From Bog-473 sp963755495 (GTDB taxonomy: Bacteria > Actinomycetota > Acidimicrobiia > Acidimicrobiales > RAAP-2): a stretch of 64,000 nucleotides of DNA. A model generated the notes under the pieces. The model was not told the DNA's origin and ran no database searches. It saw only the letters and a program-made list of their open reading frames with translations. A program made the translations under genes and the position numbers. The stretch spans positions 186,001 through 250,000 of the forward strand of contig CAVWJS010000002.1 of the NCBI GenBank assembly GCA_963755495.1, given 5' to 3'. Positions 44,828 to 53,715 of the stretch are shown in pieces; the first letter of the stretch is position 1, and each line of letters opens with the position of its first letter.

Positions 44828-46188
44828 CATCGAAGGGAATGTTCAAATACGACGAGGCCATGACCGACATGGTGATGTCCTACTGCAAGGAGCGTCTGGC
44901 TCTTGACCCGGTGCCGCTCGACTTCGGGGGCCAAGCGAAGGGATTGAGCTCCGTCCTCACGGGGTTGATGCATCCCGAGGGAAATGATGCGGGTGACGTC
45001 CTGCGGCTCTTCGTCGACAAACTGTCTACGGCCGTCGTCTCCTGCGACAGCCCGCGCTTCCTCTCGTTCATTCCGGCCGCGCCCACCAAGGCGGCGCTCC
45101 TCTTCGACATGTTCGTCTCCTGCTCTTCCCTGCACGGAACTTCATGGCTCGAGGCAGCCGGCGCGGTGGTGGCCGAGAACCAGGCGCTGGCGGTCATCTC
45201 ACAGATGGCGGGCCTGCCGCCCGAAGCGGGCGGATGCTTCGTGGCCGGTGGCTCGGCGGGCAATCTCTCCGCGCTCGTAGTGGCCCGAGACACTGCCGGC
45301 TTCCGGCGCGGCGGGGAGAGCCCCACCCGTCCGCTCATCGCCATCAGCGAAGAAGCCCACTCTTCGGTTGGCAAGGCGCTGCACGTCATCGGCGTGGAGG
45401 CGCTCATCATTCCCACCGAGGATCACCGCCTGACCGGAGCCACGTTGCGTTCCGCACTGGCGCACCATCCGCGGATTGACGACGTGATCGCCGTGGTCGC
45501 CACGGCTGGGACGACCAATGCCGGCATCATCGATGACCTCTCCGGTGTGGCCGACGTGGCACAAGATCGCAACCTTTGGTTCCATATCGACGGGGCCTAC
45601 GGCGGAGCTGCGCTGTTCGCACCGTCGACGCGGCACAAGTTCGCGGGATTCGAGAGGGCTGACTCCTTCATCGTTGACCCTCACAAGTGGCTGTTCGCCC
45701 CGTTTGACTGTGCCGCCCTGCTCTACCGCCAGCCCAATCTGGCCAAGGCGGTCCACACGCAAGATGCCTCTTATCTCGAGGTACTGCATAGCGAGAACCC
45801 CGAAGAGTGGAACCCGAGCGACTACGCATACCACCTGACCCGTCGCGCCCGCGGTCTGCCGATCTGGTTCTCCATGGCCGTCTACGGAATCGATGCCTAT
45901 AGCGAGGCGGTGGAAGCGGGACTCTCGATCGCGCAACGGGCTGCGGCCATGATTGAGGAGACGCCGTTCACCGAGCTCGTGCGCCAACCTGAGCTCTCGG
46001 TCGTCCTCTTCCGACGACCGGGTTGGCGCAAACCCGACTACGAAGCCTGGTCGGCCCGGCTACTTCGAGACCAGATCGGTTTCGTGACGCCCACCACCTG
46101 GGAGGGAGAAACCGTGGCCCGCTTCGCCTTCTTGCACCCCGACACCACTGTCGAGATGATCCGCCAGATCCTCGAAACCATGGCCTGA
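44824..46188 (+). CDS. PLP-dependent group II amino acid decarboxylase
   Basis: 454 residues. FVAGGSAGNLSALVVAR, ISEEAHSSVGKA, WFHIDGAYGGAA (PLP-ring Asp) and FIVDPHKWLFAPFD (Schiff-base Lys) are all conserved. The family includes aromatic amino acid, glutamate and related decarboxylases. The particular substrate cannot be read off. It is translationally coupled to larC by ATGA, an unusual partner for nickel-pincer cofactor synthesis, and converges on frnE. Confidence 0.9.
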   Translation: MTSKGMFKYDEAMTDMVMSYCKERLALDPVPLDFGGQAKGLSSVLTGLMHPEGNDAGDVLRLFVDKLSTAVVSCDSPRFLSFIPAAPTKAALLFDMFVSCSSLHGTSWLEAAGAVVAENQALAVISQMAGLPPEAGGCFVAGGSAGNLSALVVARDTAGFRRGGESPTRPLIAISEEAHSSVGKALHVIGVEALIIPTEDHRLTGATLRSALAHHPRIDDVIAVVATAGTTNAGIIDDLSGVADVAQDRNLWFHIDGAYGGAALFAPSTRHKFAGFERADSFIVDPHKWLFAPFDCAALLYRQPNLAKAVHTQDASYLEVLHSENPEEWNPSDYAYHLTRRARGLPIWFSMAVYGIDAYSEAVEAGLSIAQRAAAMIEETPFTELVRQPELSVVLFRRPGWRKPDYEAWSARLLRDQIGFVTPTTWEGETVARFAFLHPDTTVEMIRQILETMA

Positions 46189-46198
46189 CCAGACGGCC

Positions 46199-46876
46199 TT
46201 ATGTGGCTGGGGTGCCCGCCTGCTCCAACCGCTCTGCACCCTCGGTGAGTTCCCAAGCCCGGTTGAGCGCCCGGACCATGGTGTCGACGTCCTGGGCCCC
46301 TGGAATGGCCCATTTTCCATCGATGACGAAGTGAGGCACACCGGTGATCCCCAGGTCGTGGGCCAACGCCTCGTCGGCCCGCACGTCGTTCGTATAGGCA
46401 TCGCTCGCCAGCGTGCTGCTCACCACGCCGGGGTCCATACCCGCCTTCGTGGCCACTCGAAGAAGGACTTGATGGTCCGAGAGCAACTCACCGTCGGTGA
46501 AGTACGCGGCGAAAAGACTCTCGACCACTGCGCCTTCGACCGCCGTGCCGCGTGCCGCAATGGCCAGGCGGTGGGCGTCAAAGGTGTTGCCGAGCTGGAT
46601 CCGATCGAAGTCGAACGCCAACCCGACCTCGCGGCCCAGAGTCCCCAAGCGATCGTGACCGGCATGTACCTGTTCGGGACTCATCCCGTACTTCGCGGCC
46701 AGCATTTCATTCATGCTCTGGGTACGGCGAGCCGGTGCGTGTGGATCCAGCTCGAAGGAACGGTGCACCACGGTGATGTCGTCACCGTGCGCCCACTGCT
46801 CCTGAGCCACTTGCAGCCGGCGCAAGCCAAGGGCGCACCATGGACAAGCGAAGTCGGACCACACGTCTATTTGCAT
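46199..46876 (-). CDS. DsbA family protein, FrnE-like dithiol oxidoreductase
   Basis: 225 residues. The thioredoxin-fold active site CPWC is at residues 11-14 after MQIDVWSDFA. GVPHFVIDGKWAIPGAQ supplies the cis-Pro loop, and an inserted helical domain lies between. There is no signal peptide, so it is cytoplasmic. FrnE proteins act as isomerases/oxidoreductases in stress resistance or in polyketide biosynthesis. It is followed upstream on the same strand by a DinB-family gene 27 bp away. Confidence 0.92.
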   Translation of the reverse strand: MQIDVWSDFACPWCALGLRRLQVAQEQWAHGDDITVVHRSFELDPHAPARRTQSMNEMLAAKYGMSPEQVHAGHDRLGTLGREVGLAFDFDRIQLGNTFDAHRLAIAARGTAVEGAVVESLFAAYFTDGELLSDHQVLLRVATKAGMDPGVVSSTLASDAYTNDVRADEALAHDLGITGVPHFVIDGKWAIPGAQDVDTMVRALNRAWELTEGAERLEQAGTPAT

Positions 46877-46903
46877 ATTCGTTACAACGCCGCCTCACAG
46901 TCG

Positions 46904-47473
46904 CTATTCCCCGGCCTCCTCCCAGGGCTGCTTCGGCCACTCCTCGGCGGCCGCCATCAGTGTCCAGCACGTGGCCCCGTCCAGAGACTCACGGACGATG
47001 TCCGCATGACCGGCATGGCGCGCTGTCTCCTCGATGAGATGGAGGAGCACCCAACGCGGCGACCACACCAGATCGGCCGGAATCCAAGGGACCCCCTCGG
47101 TCGTCGGCGCCAACGGGGCACTCAGATCAGCCAACGCGTTGACGGTCTTCTGAGTGTGCTCGGCCACGTCGGCCGAGAGCCGCAACACGTCGGACAGGGT
47201 CTCGCCGGGGGTGAGGCGAAAGCCGTCAGCCCAGTCCCACTTCGGCTGGAACACCGAGGTGTCCCCGTCGTGGATGAAGCCGATCCAGCTCTGCTCCACC
47301 AGTGCCGCATGCTTGATCAACCCACCCAGGTTGAGCGCACTCGCGCTGGGCCTCGCCATAGCCTGCTCGTCGGTGAGGCCATAGGCGGCATAGCGAATGC
47401 CGTCGCGCTGCTGAGCCAGGAAAGCCAAAAGGCAGGCGCGCTCATCGACGACGGGGGATACCAGTCCAGGCAT
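46904..47473 (-). CDS. DinB-superfamily (DUF664) protein
   Basis: 189 residues from ATG 47473, which has a GGAGAAC site; an in-frame ATG at 47569 is less likely. The four-helix DinB fold is shown by LIKHAALVEQSWIGFIHD and WVLLHLIEETARHAGHADIVRE, whose histidines are typical metal ligands. Such proteins are often thiol-dependent transferases or metal-binding enzymes (mycothiol/bacillithiol families). A WYL regulator is divergent with a 9-bp inverted repeat between, suggesting it controls this gene. Confidence 0.88.
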   Translation of the reverse strand: MPGLVSPVVDERACLLAFLAQQRDGIRYAAYGLTDEQAMARPSASALNLGGLIKHAALVEQSWIGFIHDGDTSVFQPKWDWADGFRLTPGETLSDVLRLSADVAEHTQKTVNALADLSAPLAPTTEGVPWIPADLVWSPRWVLLHLIEETARHAGHADIVRESLDGATCWTLMAAAEEWPKQPWEEAGE

Positions 47474-47558
47474 GACAAGTTCTCCATTTCTGCCGGATTG
47501 GCCCGGCGAGTGTGTTCCTTCGAGGGCATTGCTGATAGCCAATGCAGTGTGCGCCCCG

Positions 47559-47583
47559 AAAGTGGCCACCCTCTGGCCACTTT
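47559..47583. promoter_or_regulatory. Candidate operator: 9-bp perfect inverted repeat
   Basis: AAAGTGGCC and GGCCACTTT are separated by 7 nt in the intergenic region between the divergent DinB and WYL-regulator genes, 20 bp from the regulator start. Position and symmetry suit a dimeric HTH protein, most simply the WYL regulator itself. Not verified. Confidence 0.45.
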
Positions 47584-47602
47584 CCGAGGCAAACTGGACA
47601 TA

Positions 47603-48580
47603 ATGCGCGCCGACCGGCTGGTGGCTGCCCTCCTCGTGCTGCAGGCCCGAGGTCAGGTCACGGCCGAGGAGCTGGCGGAGGAGCTTGAGGTCAGTGCCCG
47701 CACGGCGCGGCGCGATCTCGAAGGCCTGGCCATGGCCGGTATCCCCGTCTACTCACAACCCGGAAGGGGAGGGGGCTGGCGGCTCCTCGGAGGCTCACGA
47801 ACCGACCTGAGCGGGCTCACCGCGGCCGAGGCACGCACGCTGTTTCTGGTAGCGGGGCCCTCGACCGCCACACCCGAAGTGAAGGCAGCCTTGCGCAAAT
47901 TGGTCCAAGCGCTGCCCTCATCTTTCCGCTCGGAAGCCGAGGCCGCCGCCAGCGCGGTGGTGCTCGATCCTTCGAACTGGGACCGCGGCCTGATGCCCCC
48001 GCCCCCGCATCTCGAGGCGCTCCAGCAAGCGATCATTGACGGCGTCCAGGTCTCCTTGGAGTACGGCCGGCGCGACGGTGCGCGATCGGTGCGCGTCGTG
48101 CACCCTTGGGGCCTCGTGGTAAAGAATCAGGTCTGGTACCTCATTGCCGGGACCGGGGCCGGGCAGCGCACGTTCCGAGTTAGCCGGGTGTTCTCAGTGG
48201 ATCCAACCAACCAACCGGTGCAACGACCCGAAGGGTTCGACCTCGAGGCGGCGTGGCATGCCATCATCACCACGCTCGACGAGCAACGCGCCCCGGTTAC
48301 GGTGAGGGTGCAGACGGATGCCGAGACGCTTGACATCTTGCGCTACATGTTCGGGACGCGACTGGTGCCGGGTCCGGTGAACGCGGCCGGGCGAATCGAG
48401 GCCGAAATCCGAGGGCACTCTGAAGAAGCGGTAGCGCGCCAGCTCAGCGGTCTCGGAGGGAGGTTCGAAGTGCTCTCACCACCGAGCGTGCGATCGCATC
48501 TGGCCGACATCGGTCGGACACTGACGGAGCACTACGGCACCAGTGTCGACAATGGCGGTTCAGCCCGCAGCGACGGCTGA
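47603..48580 (+). CDS. WYL-domain HTH transcriptional regulator
   Basis: 325 residues from ATG 47603; the frame upstream runs antisense to neighbours. The N-terminal HTH_11 winged helix (residues 1-60) has VTAEELAEELEVSARTARRD. The WYL domain includes VRVVHPWGLVVKNQVWYLIA and RTFRVSRV, followed by a WCX C-terminal extension. WYL proteins sense small ligands or nucleic acids. The divergent DinB gene and the inverted repeat between them suggest local autoregulation. The last 20 bp overlap the convergent amidase end. Confidence 0.9.
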   Translation: MRADRLVAALLVLQARGQVTAEELAEELEVSARTARRDLEGLAMAGIPVYSQPGRGGGWRLLGGSRTDLSGLTAAEARTLFLVAGPSTATPEVKAALRKLVQALPSSFRSEAEAAASAVVLDPSNWDRGLMPPPPHLEALQQAIIDGVQVSLEYGRRDGARSVRVVHPWGLVVKNQVWYLIAGTGAGQRTFRVSRVFSVDPTNQPVQRPEGFDLEAAWHAIITTLDEQRAPVTVRVQTDAETLDILRYMFGTRLVPGPVNAAGRIEAEIRGHSEEAVARQLSGLGGRFEVLSPPSVRSHLADIGRTLTEHYGTSVDNGGSARSDG

Positions 48581-49669
48581 CTCCAACCACGCCCCGGCGG
48601 CCAATAACCGCTCTTCACTACCGGCCGGCCCGATCAGCTGGATACTGGCTGGCAACGGACCCCGCGTAGGCAGGGGAAGCGCAAGCGCGGGGACGCCGGC
48701 CAGATTGACCGGCATTGTGCAACGCGCCACGAGGAGATCATCCCCCTCGTCGAGAGTGGGCGGGAAGATGGTCAGCGTGGGCGTGACCAAGAAGTCGACC
48801 TGCTCGAAGAGCCCCGCCAGGGTGTGCTTCCAGGCTCGCTGTCCGGCTCGGGCGGCGGCAATGGTGGCCGCGTCGAACGAGGCGCCCATGATGAGGCGTT
48901 TACGAACGAGGTCCCCGATGCCATCGGGGTCACGCGCCACCAGCGCCTGATTGGACTCCCACGCCTCGAGCACGAGGAGGAGCCCGGCATCGATCGTCGC
49001 TCGATCCCACTCCGGCACGTTGAGCTCGAGTACGGGCCATTCAGTGTCGCGCAGAGCCAGGTCCACCGCAGCGTCGATCAAGTGGTCGGCGGGAGGGCGA
49101 AGGCGCCCAATGGTGACCCCCGTTGTCTCGGCTGCCGCGAACCCGGGTTCGAGCAACGCCATACCGAGAACCAGACCGGCCACGTCGCGCGCCAGCGGAC
49201 CCACCGTGTCAAAGCTGGGCGACAGGGGCCATACGTCATCGAGCGGGATCCTGCCCCACGTTGTCTTGAGACCGGCCGTGCCACAACACGCGGCCGGGAT
49301 GCGGACCGAGCCCCCGGTGTCGCTCCCATAGGCCACATCGGCATCTCCAACGGCGACAGCGACCGCCGATCCGCTCGATGAGCCTCCGGGCACCCGTGTG
49401 GGGTCGATCGGATTGACCGGTGTGCCGTACCACGGGTTGATGCCGGTCACCCCGAGGGCGAGCTCATGGAGGTTGGTCCGTCCCACGATCCGGGCCCCCG
49501 CTGCGCGTGCACCCGCCATGCAAGCGGCGTCGCGCGGCGCAGGAAGAGCGCGCTCGGCCACGGCGCGACAGCCCGCTGTCGTAGGTTCCCCCTCCATGTC
49601 GATGAGATCCTTGACCGCAAGGCGGACGCCCGGGCCCGAGGTGTCGTAGCGCGTAATGAACGTGGTCAC
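48560..49669 (-). CDS. Amidase signature family hydrolase
   Basis: 369 residues from GTG 49669, which overlaps the stop of the preceding DUF1275 gene (GTGA). The Ser-cisSer-Lys triad is present: Lys in AVKDLIDM, Ser in GGSSSGSAVA and the nucleophile in GSDTGGSVRIPA. The protein is shorter than most amidases, with little before the catalytic Lys. Substrates of this family range from indoleacetamide to aminoacyl-tRNA. It is not GatA by size or context. The function is a general amide hydrolase. Confidence 0.9.
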   Translation of the reverse strand: MTTFITRYDTSGPGVRLAVKDLIDMEGEPTTAGCRAVAERALPAPRDAACMAGARAAGARIVGRTNLHELALGVTGINPWYGTPVNPIDPTRVPGGSSSGSAVAVAVGDADVAYGSDTGGSVRIPAACCGTAGLKTTWGRIPLDDVWPLSPSFDTVGPLARDVAGLVLGMALLEPGFAAAETTGVTIGRLRPPADHLIDAAVDLALRDTEWPVLELNVPEWDRATIDAGLLLVLEAWESNQALVARDPDGIGDLVRKRLIMGASFDAATIAAARAGQRAWKHTLAGLFEQVDFLVTPTLTIFPPTLDEGDDLLVARCTMPVNLAGVPALALPLPTRGPLPASIQLIGPAGSEERLLAAGAWLESAVAAG

Positions 49670-50397
49670 GGATGTATCCACGCCGCTTCCTCCGTTCCCT
49701 TCAGTCGCGTCGTGACGGCGATGATCACGAGCAGCACGAGCGCCGTCACGAGAGGAAGAACGATGTCGACATGGAGCACGAATACCGCACCAACGAGCGC
49801 GCCAATCATCATGGAGGCCACCGAGACGAATCGACGGCCATTCGAAGATCCCGCCCCCCCGGCGTTCGTCCTGTCGGCGGCGAACCCCGTGATGGTCAAG
49901 GTAAGAACCGTGGTCGTCAGATCGGGCACCGCGAGCTTGCGCGCCGTGGCGTTCTGGATTCCCATGGCCAGGGCCAGACACACGATCGACGGGTAGCGAA
50001 AGCCGGCCGGGACCGGTCTCCCGCTCTCTGCCGCGAGGACCAACGCCACGGCCAAGAAAGCGCCTTGGATGGAGGCGGCGGTCGAAAGGAGGTGCCCCCG
50101 GTGTTGTTCGAGTCGTGCGCCGACCTTTCCCCCGACCAGCGCGCCGAACCAGAACGACACCAGGGCGACCGCCGACGCGCCGATGGAGAAGCCGGGCGCG
50201 CCGACGAGGGCAAAACCCAGGAAAACGACGTTCCCCGTCATATTTGCCACAAACACATGTCCAAGTACCAGATAGCTGTACGCGTCCACCAGCCCCGTGA
50301 CCACGGTCAGCCCCACCAGCAAGGCGGGGAGGGGACCGTGGCGACCTTGCGGAGGAGGCACCAGGGTCTCCCGCACCCCGGTGAAGAACGAGCTCAT
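49666..50397 (-). CDS. DUF1275 (YoaK) family membrane protein
   Basis: 243 residues with about six hydrophobic segments. Typical family text: GLVDAYSYLVLGHVFVANMTGNVVFLG region near the N-terminus and CLALAMGIQNATARKLAVPD in the middle. The function is unknown; possibly a transporter. It is coupled to the amidase (GTGA overlap), so export or uptake of the amidase substrate is conceivable but unproven. A short tandem repeat lies just upstream of the start. Confidence 0.9.
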   Translation of the reverse strand: MSSFFTGVRETLVPPPQGRHGPLPALLVGLTVVTGLVDAYSYLVLGHVFVANMTGNVVFLGFALVGAPGFSIGASAVALVSFWFGALVGGKVGARLEQHRGHLLSTAASIQGAFLAVALVLAAESGRPVPAGFRYPSIVCLALAMGIQNATARKLAVPDLTTTVLTLTITGFAADRTNAGGAGSSNGRRFVSVASMMIGALVGAVFVLHVDIVLPLVTALVLLVIIAVTTRLKGTEEAAWIHP

Positions 50398-50406
50398 GCC
50401 GAACCG

Positions 50407-50446
50407 GAAGGGGTCACGCCGAAGGGGTCACGCCGAAGGGGTCACC
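50407..50446. repeat. 14-bp tandem repeat upstream of the DUF1275 gene
   Basis: Two perfect 14-bp copies (50407-50420, 50421-50434) and a partial third (to 50446) begin 10 bp upstream of the DUF1275 start. It occupies the leader region and may influence its translation. Copy number could vary by slippage. Confidence 0.75.
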
Positions 50447-50562
50447 GAAAGGAACTGCGAAGATCATGGGGGCGAGAACAAGGTTCCTGTTGGGAGCTGC
50501 GACAGCCGGCATGAAGTCCCTTCGTACGTTCCTTCGACGCAACGTGAACCCAAATTGCGCTC

Positions 50563-52440
50563 GTGGCACTAATGCGCTCGATCACGATCACGATCTGGGA
50601 CTCGATCTCGGACATCGTCGCGCACCGCAGGAACCGCTGCCATCCAAAGTCCTGGGCTACGGTCGGGCGTCTGAGACTCGGTGCGCAGCGGTCGAAGAGG
50701 GTGGGCCTGGCGATCTTCGCGATCGCGGGCCTGGCGTGGAGCGGGGCGACGCTCGCCGCACCGACGGCGGCGTCGGCCAGCACCCCTCTCCCGGGCGCAC
50801 CCGACTGTCCGCTGTTTCCGGCGGACAACGTATGGAACACGAATATCTCTGCCCTTCCCGTCGACCCGCACAGCGCCGCCTGGATGTCGAGCATGGACAG
50901 TGCCACCACCAACCTGCATCCGGACTTCGGGCCCTCGGGCGACCCGACCAATCCCTACGGGATGCCCTACACCGTGGTGTCGCCCACGCAGCCGTTGGTC
51001 AACATCGCCTTCCAGTACGGCGACGAGAGCGATCCGGGCCCTTACCCGTTTGGCCCCAACACACCCATCGAAGGCGGATCCCAGTCGACGGGCGACCGTC
51101 ACGCCCTCATGGTGAATCCAAGCACCTGCACCCTTTACGAGCTCTACGACGCCCAGTACAGCGGGTCGGGTTCCACCGCCGGATCCGGTGCCATCTGGAA
51201 TCTGAACTCGAACAACCTGCGTCCGAGCGGCTGGACGTCGGCCGACGCCGCGGGACTGCCGATACTGCCCGGTCTCCTGCGCTACGACGAGGTGGAGTCG
51301 GGCACCATCACCCATGCCATCCGGATGACTGCCGAAACGACGGACAACTCGTTCATCTGGCCGGCCCGCCACGCTGCCGGGGCGGCCGACAACGCGAACC
51401 TGCCCCCGATGGGCGCCCGCTTCCGGCTCAAGGCCAGCTTCAATATCTCGACCTTCTCGCCCCAGGCCCAAGTCGTTCTGCGGGCGATGCAGCAGTACGG
51501 CCTGATCCTGGCCGACAACGGATCGAACTGGTACTTCGGGGGAACGGCGGATCCGGCGTGGCCCAGCGCCCTCATTGCTCAACTCAAAGAGGTGCCGGCC
51601 AGCGCCTTCGAGGCGGTGGACGAGTCATCCCTCATGATCAACGCCAACTCGGGCCAGGCCCGCCAGACCGGAGGCGCCGTCACGTGCACCTCCGCCCCGG
51701 GCTACCGCTTGGCCGCCGCCGACGGTGGCGTCTTCTCCTTCTGCGAGCCTTTCGAAGGCTCCATGGGCGGGACCCCGCTGGCCGCCAAGATCGTCGGCAT
51801 GGCCGCCACCCCCGACAACGAGGGCTATTGGCTGGTTGCTGCCGATGGAGGGGTCTTCGCCTTCGGCGACGCCAACTTCTACGGCTCCATGGGCGGCCAC
51901 CGCCTCAATCAACCCATCGTCGGCATGGCGGCGACGCCCGATGGCGGCGGCTACTGGTTGGTGGCCCGAGACGGGGGCGTCTTCGCCTTTGGCGACGCAC
52001 GCTTCTATGGATCCACCGGCAACATCCGGCTCAACAAGCCCATCGTCGGCATGGCGGCGACGCACGGTGGCGGCGGCTACTGGTTGGTGGCGTCCGACGG
52101 CGGCATCTTCACCTTCGGCGACGCGCCGTTCGAAGGGTCGACCGGGGCCTTGCACCTCAACGCGCCCATCGTCGGGATGGCGCCCACGAGTGATGGAGAT
52201 GGCTATTGGTTGGCGGCGTCAGACGGCGGCATCTTCACCTTCGGCGACGCGCCCTTCTACGGCTCGGCGGGTGCGATCCAGCTGAATGCCCCCATCGTCG
52301 GGATGGCAACCACCCCCGATCAGGCCGGCTACGGGTTGGTGGCGTCCGACGGCGGCATCTTCACCTTCGGCGACTCCACCTTCGCGGGCTCCACGGGTGC
52401 CGTCGACCTCGCCGCGCCTATCGTGGCCATGTCGGGCTGA
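50563..52440 (+). CDS. Secreted protein with unknown N-terminal domain and WLVASDGG repeats
   Basis: 625 residues. A long basic leader and hydrophobic stretch (VGLAIFAIAGLAWSGATLA, about residues 48-66) act as signal peptide. The next 300 residues contain FPADNVWNTNISALP, AIWNLNSNNLRPSGWTS, GLLRYDEVESGTITHAIRMT and FIWPARHAAG. This pattern looks conserved, but I cannot attach a named activity. The last 250 residues are six 42-residue repeats (GYWLVAADGGVFAFGDANFYGS type), as in the B12-operon protein at 16752-18596. It was probably exported and acts at the cell surface. The start could be later than 50563. Confidence 0.7.
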   Translation: MALMRSITITIWDSISDIVAHRRNRCHPKSWATVGRLRLGAQRSKRVGLAIFAIAGLAWSGATLAAPTAASASTPLPGAPDCPLFPADNVWNTNISALPVDPHSAAWMSSMDSATTNLHPDFGPSGDPTNPYGMPYTVVSPTQPLVNIAFQYGDESDPGPYPFGPNTPIEGGSQSTGDRHALMVNPSTCTLYELYDAQYSGSGSTAGSGAIWNLNSNNLRPSGWTSADAAGLPILPGLLRYDEVESGTITHAIRMTAETTDNSFIWPARHAAGAADNANLPPMGARFRLKASFNISTFSPQAQVVLRAMQQYGLILADNGSNWYFGGTADPAWPSALIAQLKEVPASAFEAVDESSLMINANSGQARQTGGAVTCTSAPGYRLAAADGGVFSFCEPFEGSMGGTPLAAKIVGMAATPDNEGYWLVAADGGVFAFGDANFYGSMGGHRLNQPIVGMAATPDGGGYWLVARDGGVFAFGDARFYGSTGNIRLNKPIVGMAATHGGGGYWLVASDGGIFTFGDAPFEGSTGALHLNAPIVGMAPTSDGDGYWLAASDGGIFTFGDAPFYGSAGAIQLNAPIVGMATTPDQAGYGLVASDGGIFTFGDSTFAGSTGAVDLAAPIVAMSG

Positions 52441-52455
52441 CGCAGACCCCCTCCG

Positions 52456-52971
52456 TCAACCCTTCAGCGTGTAGCGATAGACGTTCGTCTCCCGCCGCTC
52501 GAAGCCGAGACGAGTGTAGAGGCGGTTGGCCGCCACCCGCTCAGGTCGCGAGGTCAGATCCACGGTTCGTGCACCAAGCCGGCGCGCGTGATCGAGCGCG
52601 GCGTTCGTGAGGGCAGCCGCGACTCCGGCGCCGCGGGCGGTCTCGTCGACCACGACGTCTTCTATCCAGGCACGAATGCCGGTTGGCAACATAAACAGCG
52701 CCAGGGTGAGCATGCCCACGACCTGACCACTCCGCGCATCAGCATCCGCGCCATCGTCAGCAGCATCCTTCTCGGTGCCCCCCTCGCGACCGACGCCGGA
52801 CACTGCCAGTAACAGCGTGGTGGCCGGGTCCTCAATGATGCGACGGAGCTCATCAAGACCAGGCGGGGCGGATGTCGAAGAAAGCTGCGGCACCAGCCTG
52901 GCGACTGCGTGTTGCAGCACGGCATCGACCGTCTCGGCCACCGCGATGGTGACCGCACGCGGTGCTCCCAT
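52456..52971 (-). CDS. GNAT family N-acetyltransferase
   Basis: 171 residues from ATG 52971, which shares a base with the stop of the upstream NUDIX gene. The acetyl-CoA loop is DETARGAGVAAALTNAAL, preceded by the strand AWIEDVVVD and followed by VDLTSRPERVAANRLYTRLGF. An unusual Asp/Ala-rich insertion (KDAADDGADADARS) lies between strands 3 and 4. The substrate is unknown. Confidence 0.9.
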   Translation of the reverse strand: MGAPRAVTIAVAETVDAVLQHAVARLVPQLSSTSAPPGLDELRRIIEDPATTLLLAVSGVGREGGTEKDAADDGADADARSGQVVGMLTLALFMLPTGIRAWIEDVVVDETARGAGVAAALTNAALDHARRLGARTVDLTSRPERVAANRLYTRLGFERRETNVYRYTLKG

Positions 52972-53669
52972 CAGATCGTCTGCGAATCGCCCCGCCACAT
53001 GGGTTGGCGAACGCTGTCGTAGAGGACGTCTCGGTGTTCGCCTGCGAGCGCAGCGAAGACGGTATCGGACCAACGCTCCGACCCCACGATCGGAGAGGGC
53101 ATGGTGTCGCGTGTGAACCATCCCACGTCGCTGCACTCAAGCGGATGAGGCTTCAGCGAGCCTCCGATGGCGCGGCAGTAGAACAGGAGCGAGTAGAGCG
53201 GCACCCTTGTGAATCCGAGGCGCAGTCCATCCAGGACGGCAATGAGGCGCACGGGTTCAACCTCAATCCCCGTTTCCTCCTCCACTTCCTTGACGACGAC
53301 CTCGGCCGCTGAGTAGCCGACGTCGCACCAGCCGGTCGGGTAGAGCCAGATCCCCGAGTCGGCCCGTTGAATCAAGAGCAGTTCTCCGTTGTCGTTCCCC
53401 ACTGCAGCGCCCACAGCCACCTTGGGCGTGACGTAGCCCGGCACTCCCTTGCCGACGGTGTCCATCCATTCTTGAACCAGTCTGTCGGCTGCATCGGCGT
53501 CGTTGGGCTCCTCGTCGGCCTCGAACCGGATATCGGCCGCCACCTTGAGTATCTCCTCGAAGCGCTCTTGCTCGTAGAGGCTCTCCGTAAACCCGAGCCC
53601 AGTACGGGCAATGGCTGAGAGCGACTCGCTCCAGCGCAGCAGGGTTTTGAGGGGAACGTTGCGATCCAC
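52971..53669 (-). CDS. NUDIX hydrolase with N-terminal helical domain
   Basis: 232 residues. Residues 1-65 form the helical domain found in NUDIX_N_2 proteins (LLRWSESLSAIARTGLGF, YEQERFEEILKVAADI). The Nudix region follows with WLYPTGWCDVGYSAAEVV and KEVEEETGIEV. The first Glu of the canonical box is replaced by Tyr and REU by KEV, but the EExxGI end is kept. It was likely ADP-ribose- or NADH-type pyrophosphatase activity. It is coupled to the GNAT gene downstream. Confidence 0.87.
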   Translation of the reverse strand: MDRNVPLKTLLRWSESLSAIARTGLGFTESLYEQERFEEILKVAADIRFEADEEPNDADAADRLVQEWMDTVGKGVPGYVTPKVAVGAAVGNDNGELLLIQRADSGIWLYPTGWCDVGYSAAEVVVKEVEEETGIEVEPVRLIAVLDGLRLGFTRVPLYSLLFYCRAIGGSLKPHPLECSDVGWFTRDTMPSPIVGSERWSDTVFAALAGEHRDVLYDSVRQPMWRGDSQTI

Positions 53670-53715
53670 AGCTGCTGACGCTACCGCGCCTCGCCCGATA
53701 GGCCAGAATGTCCCC

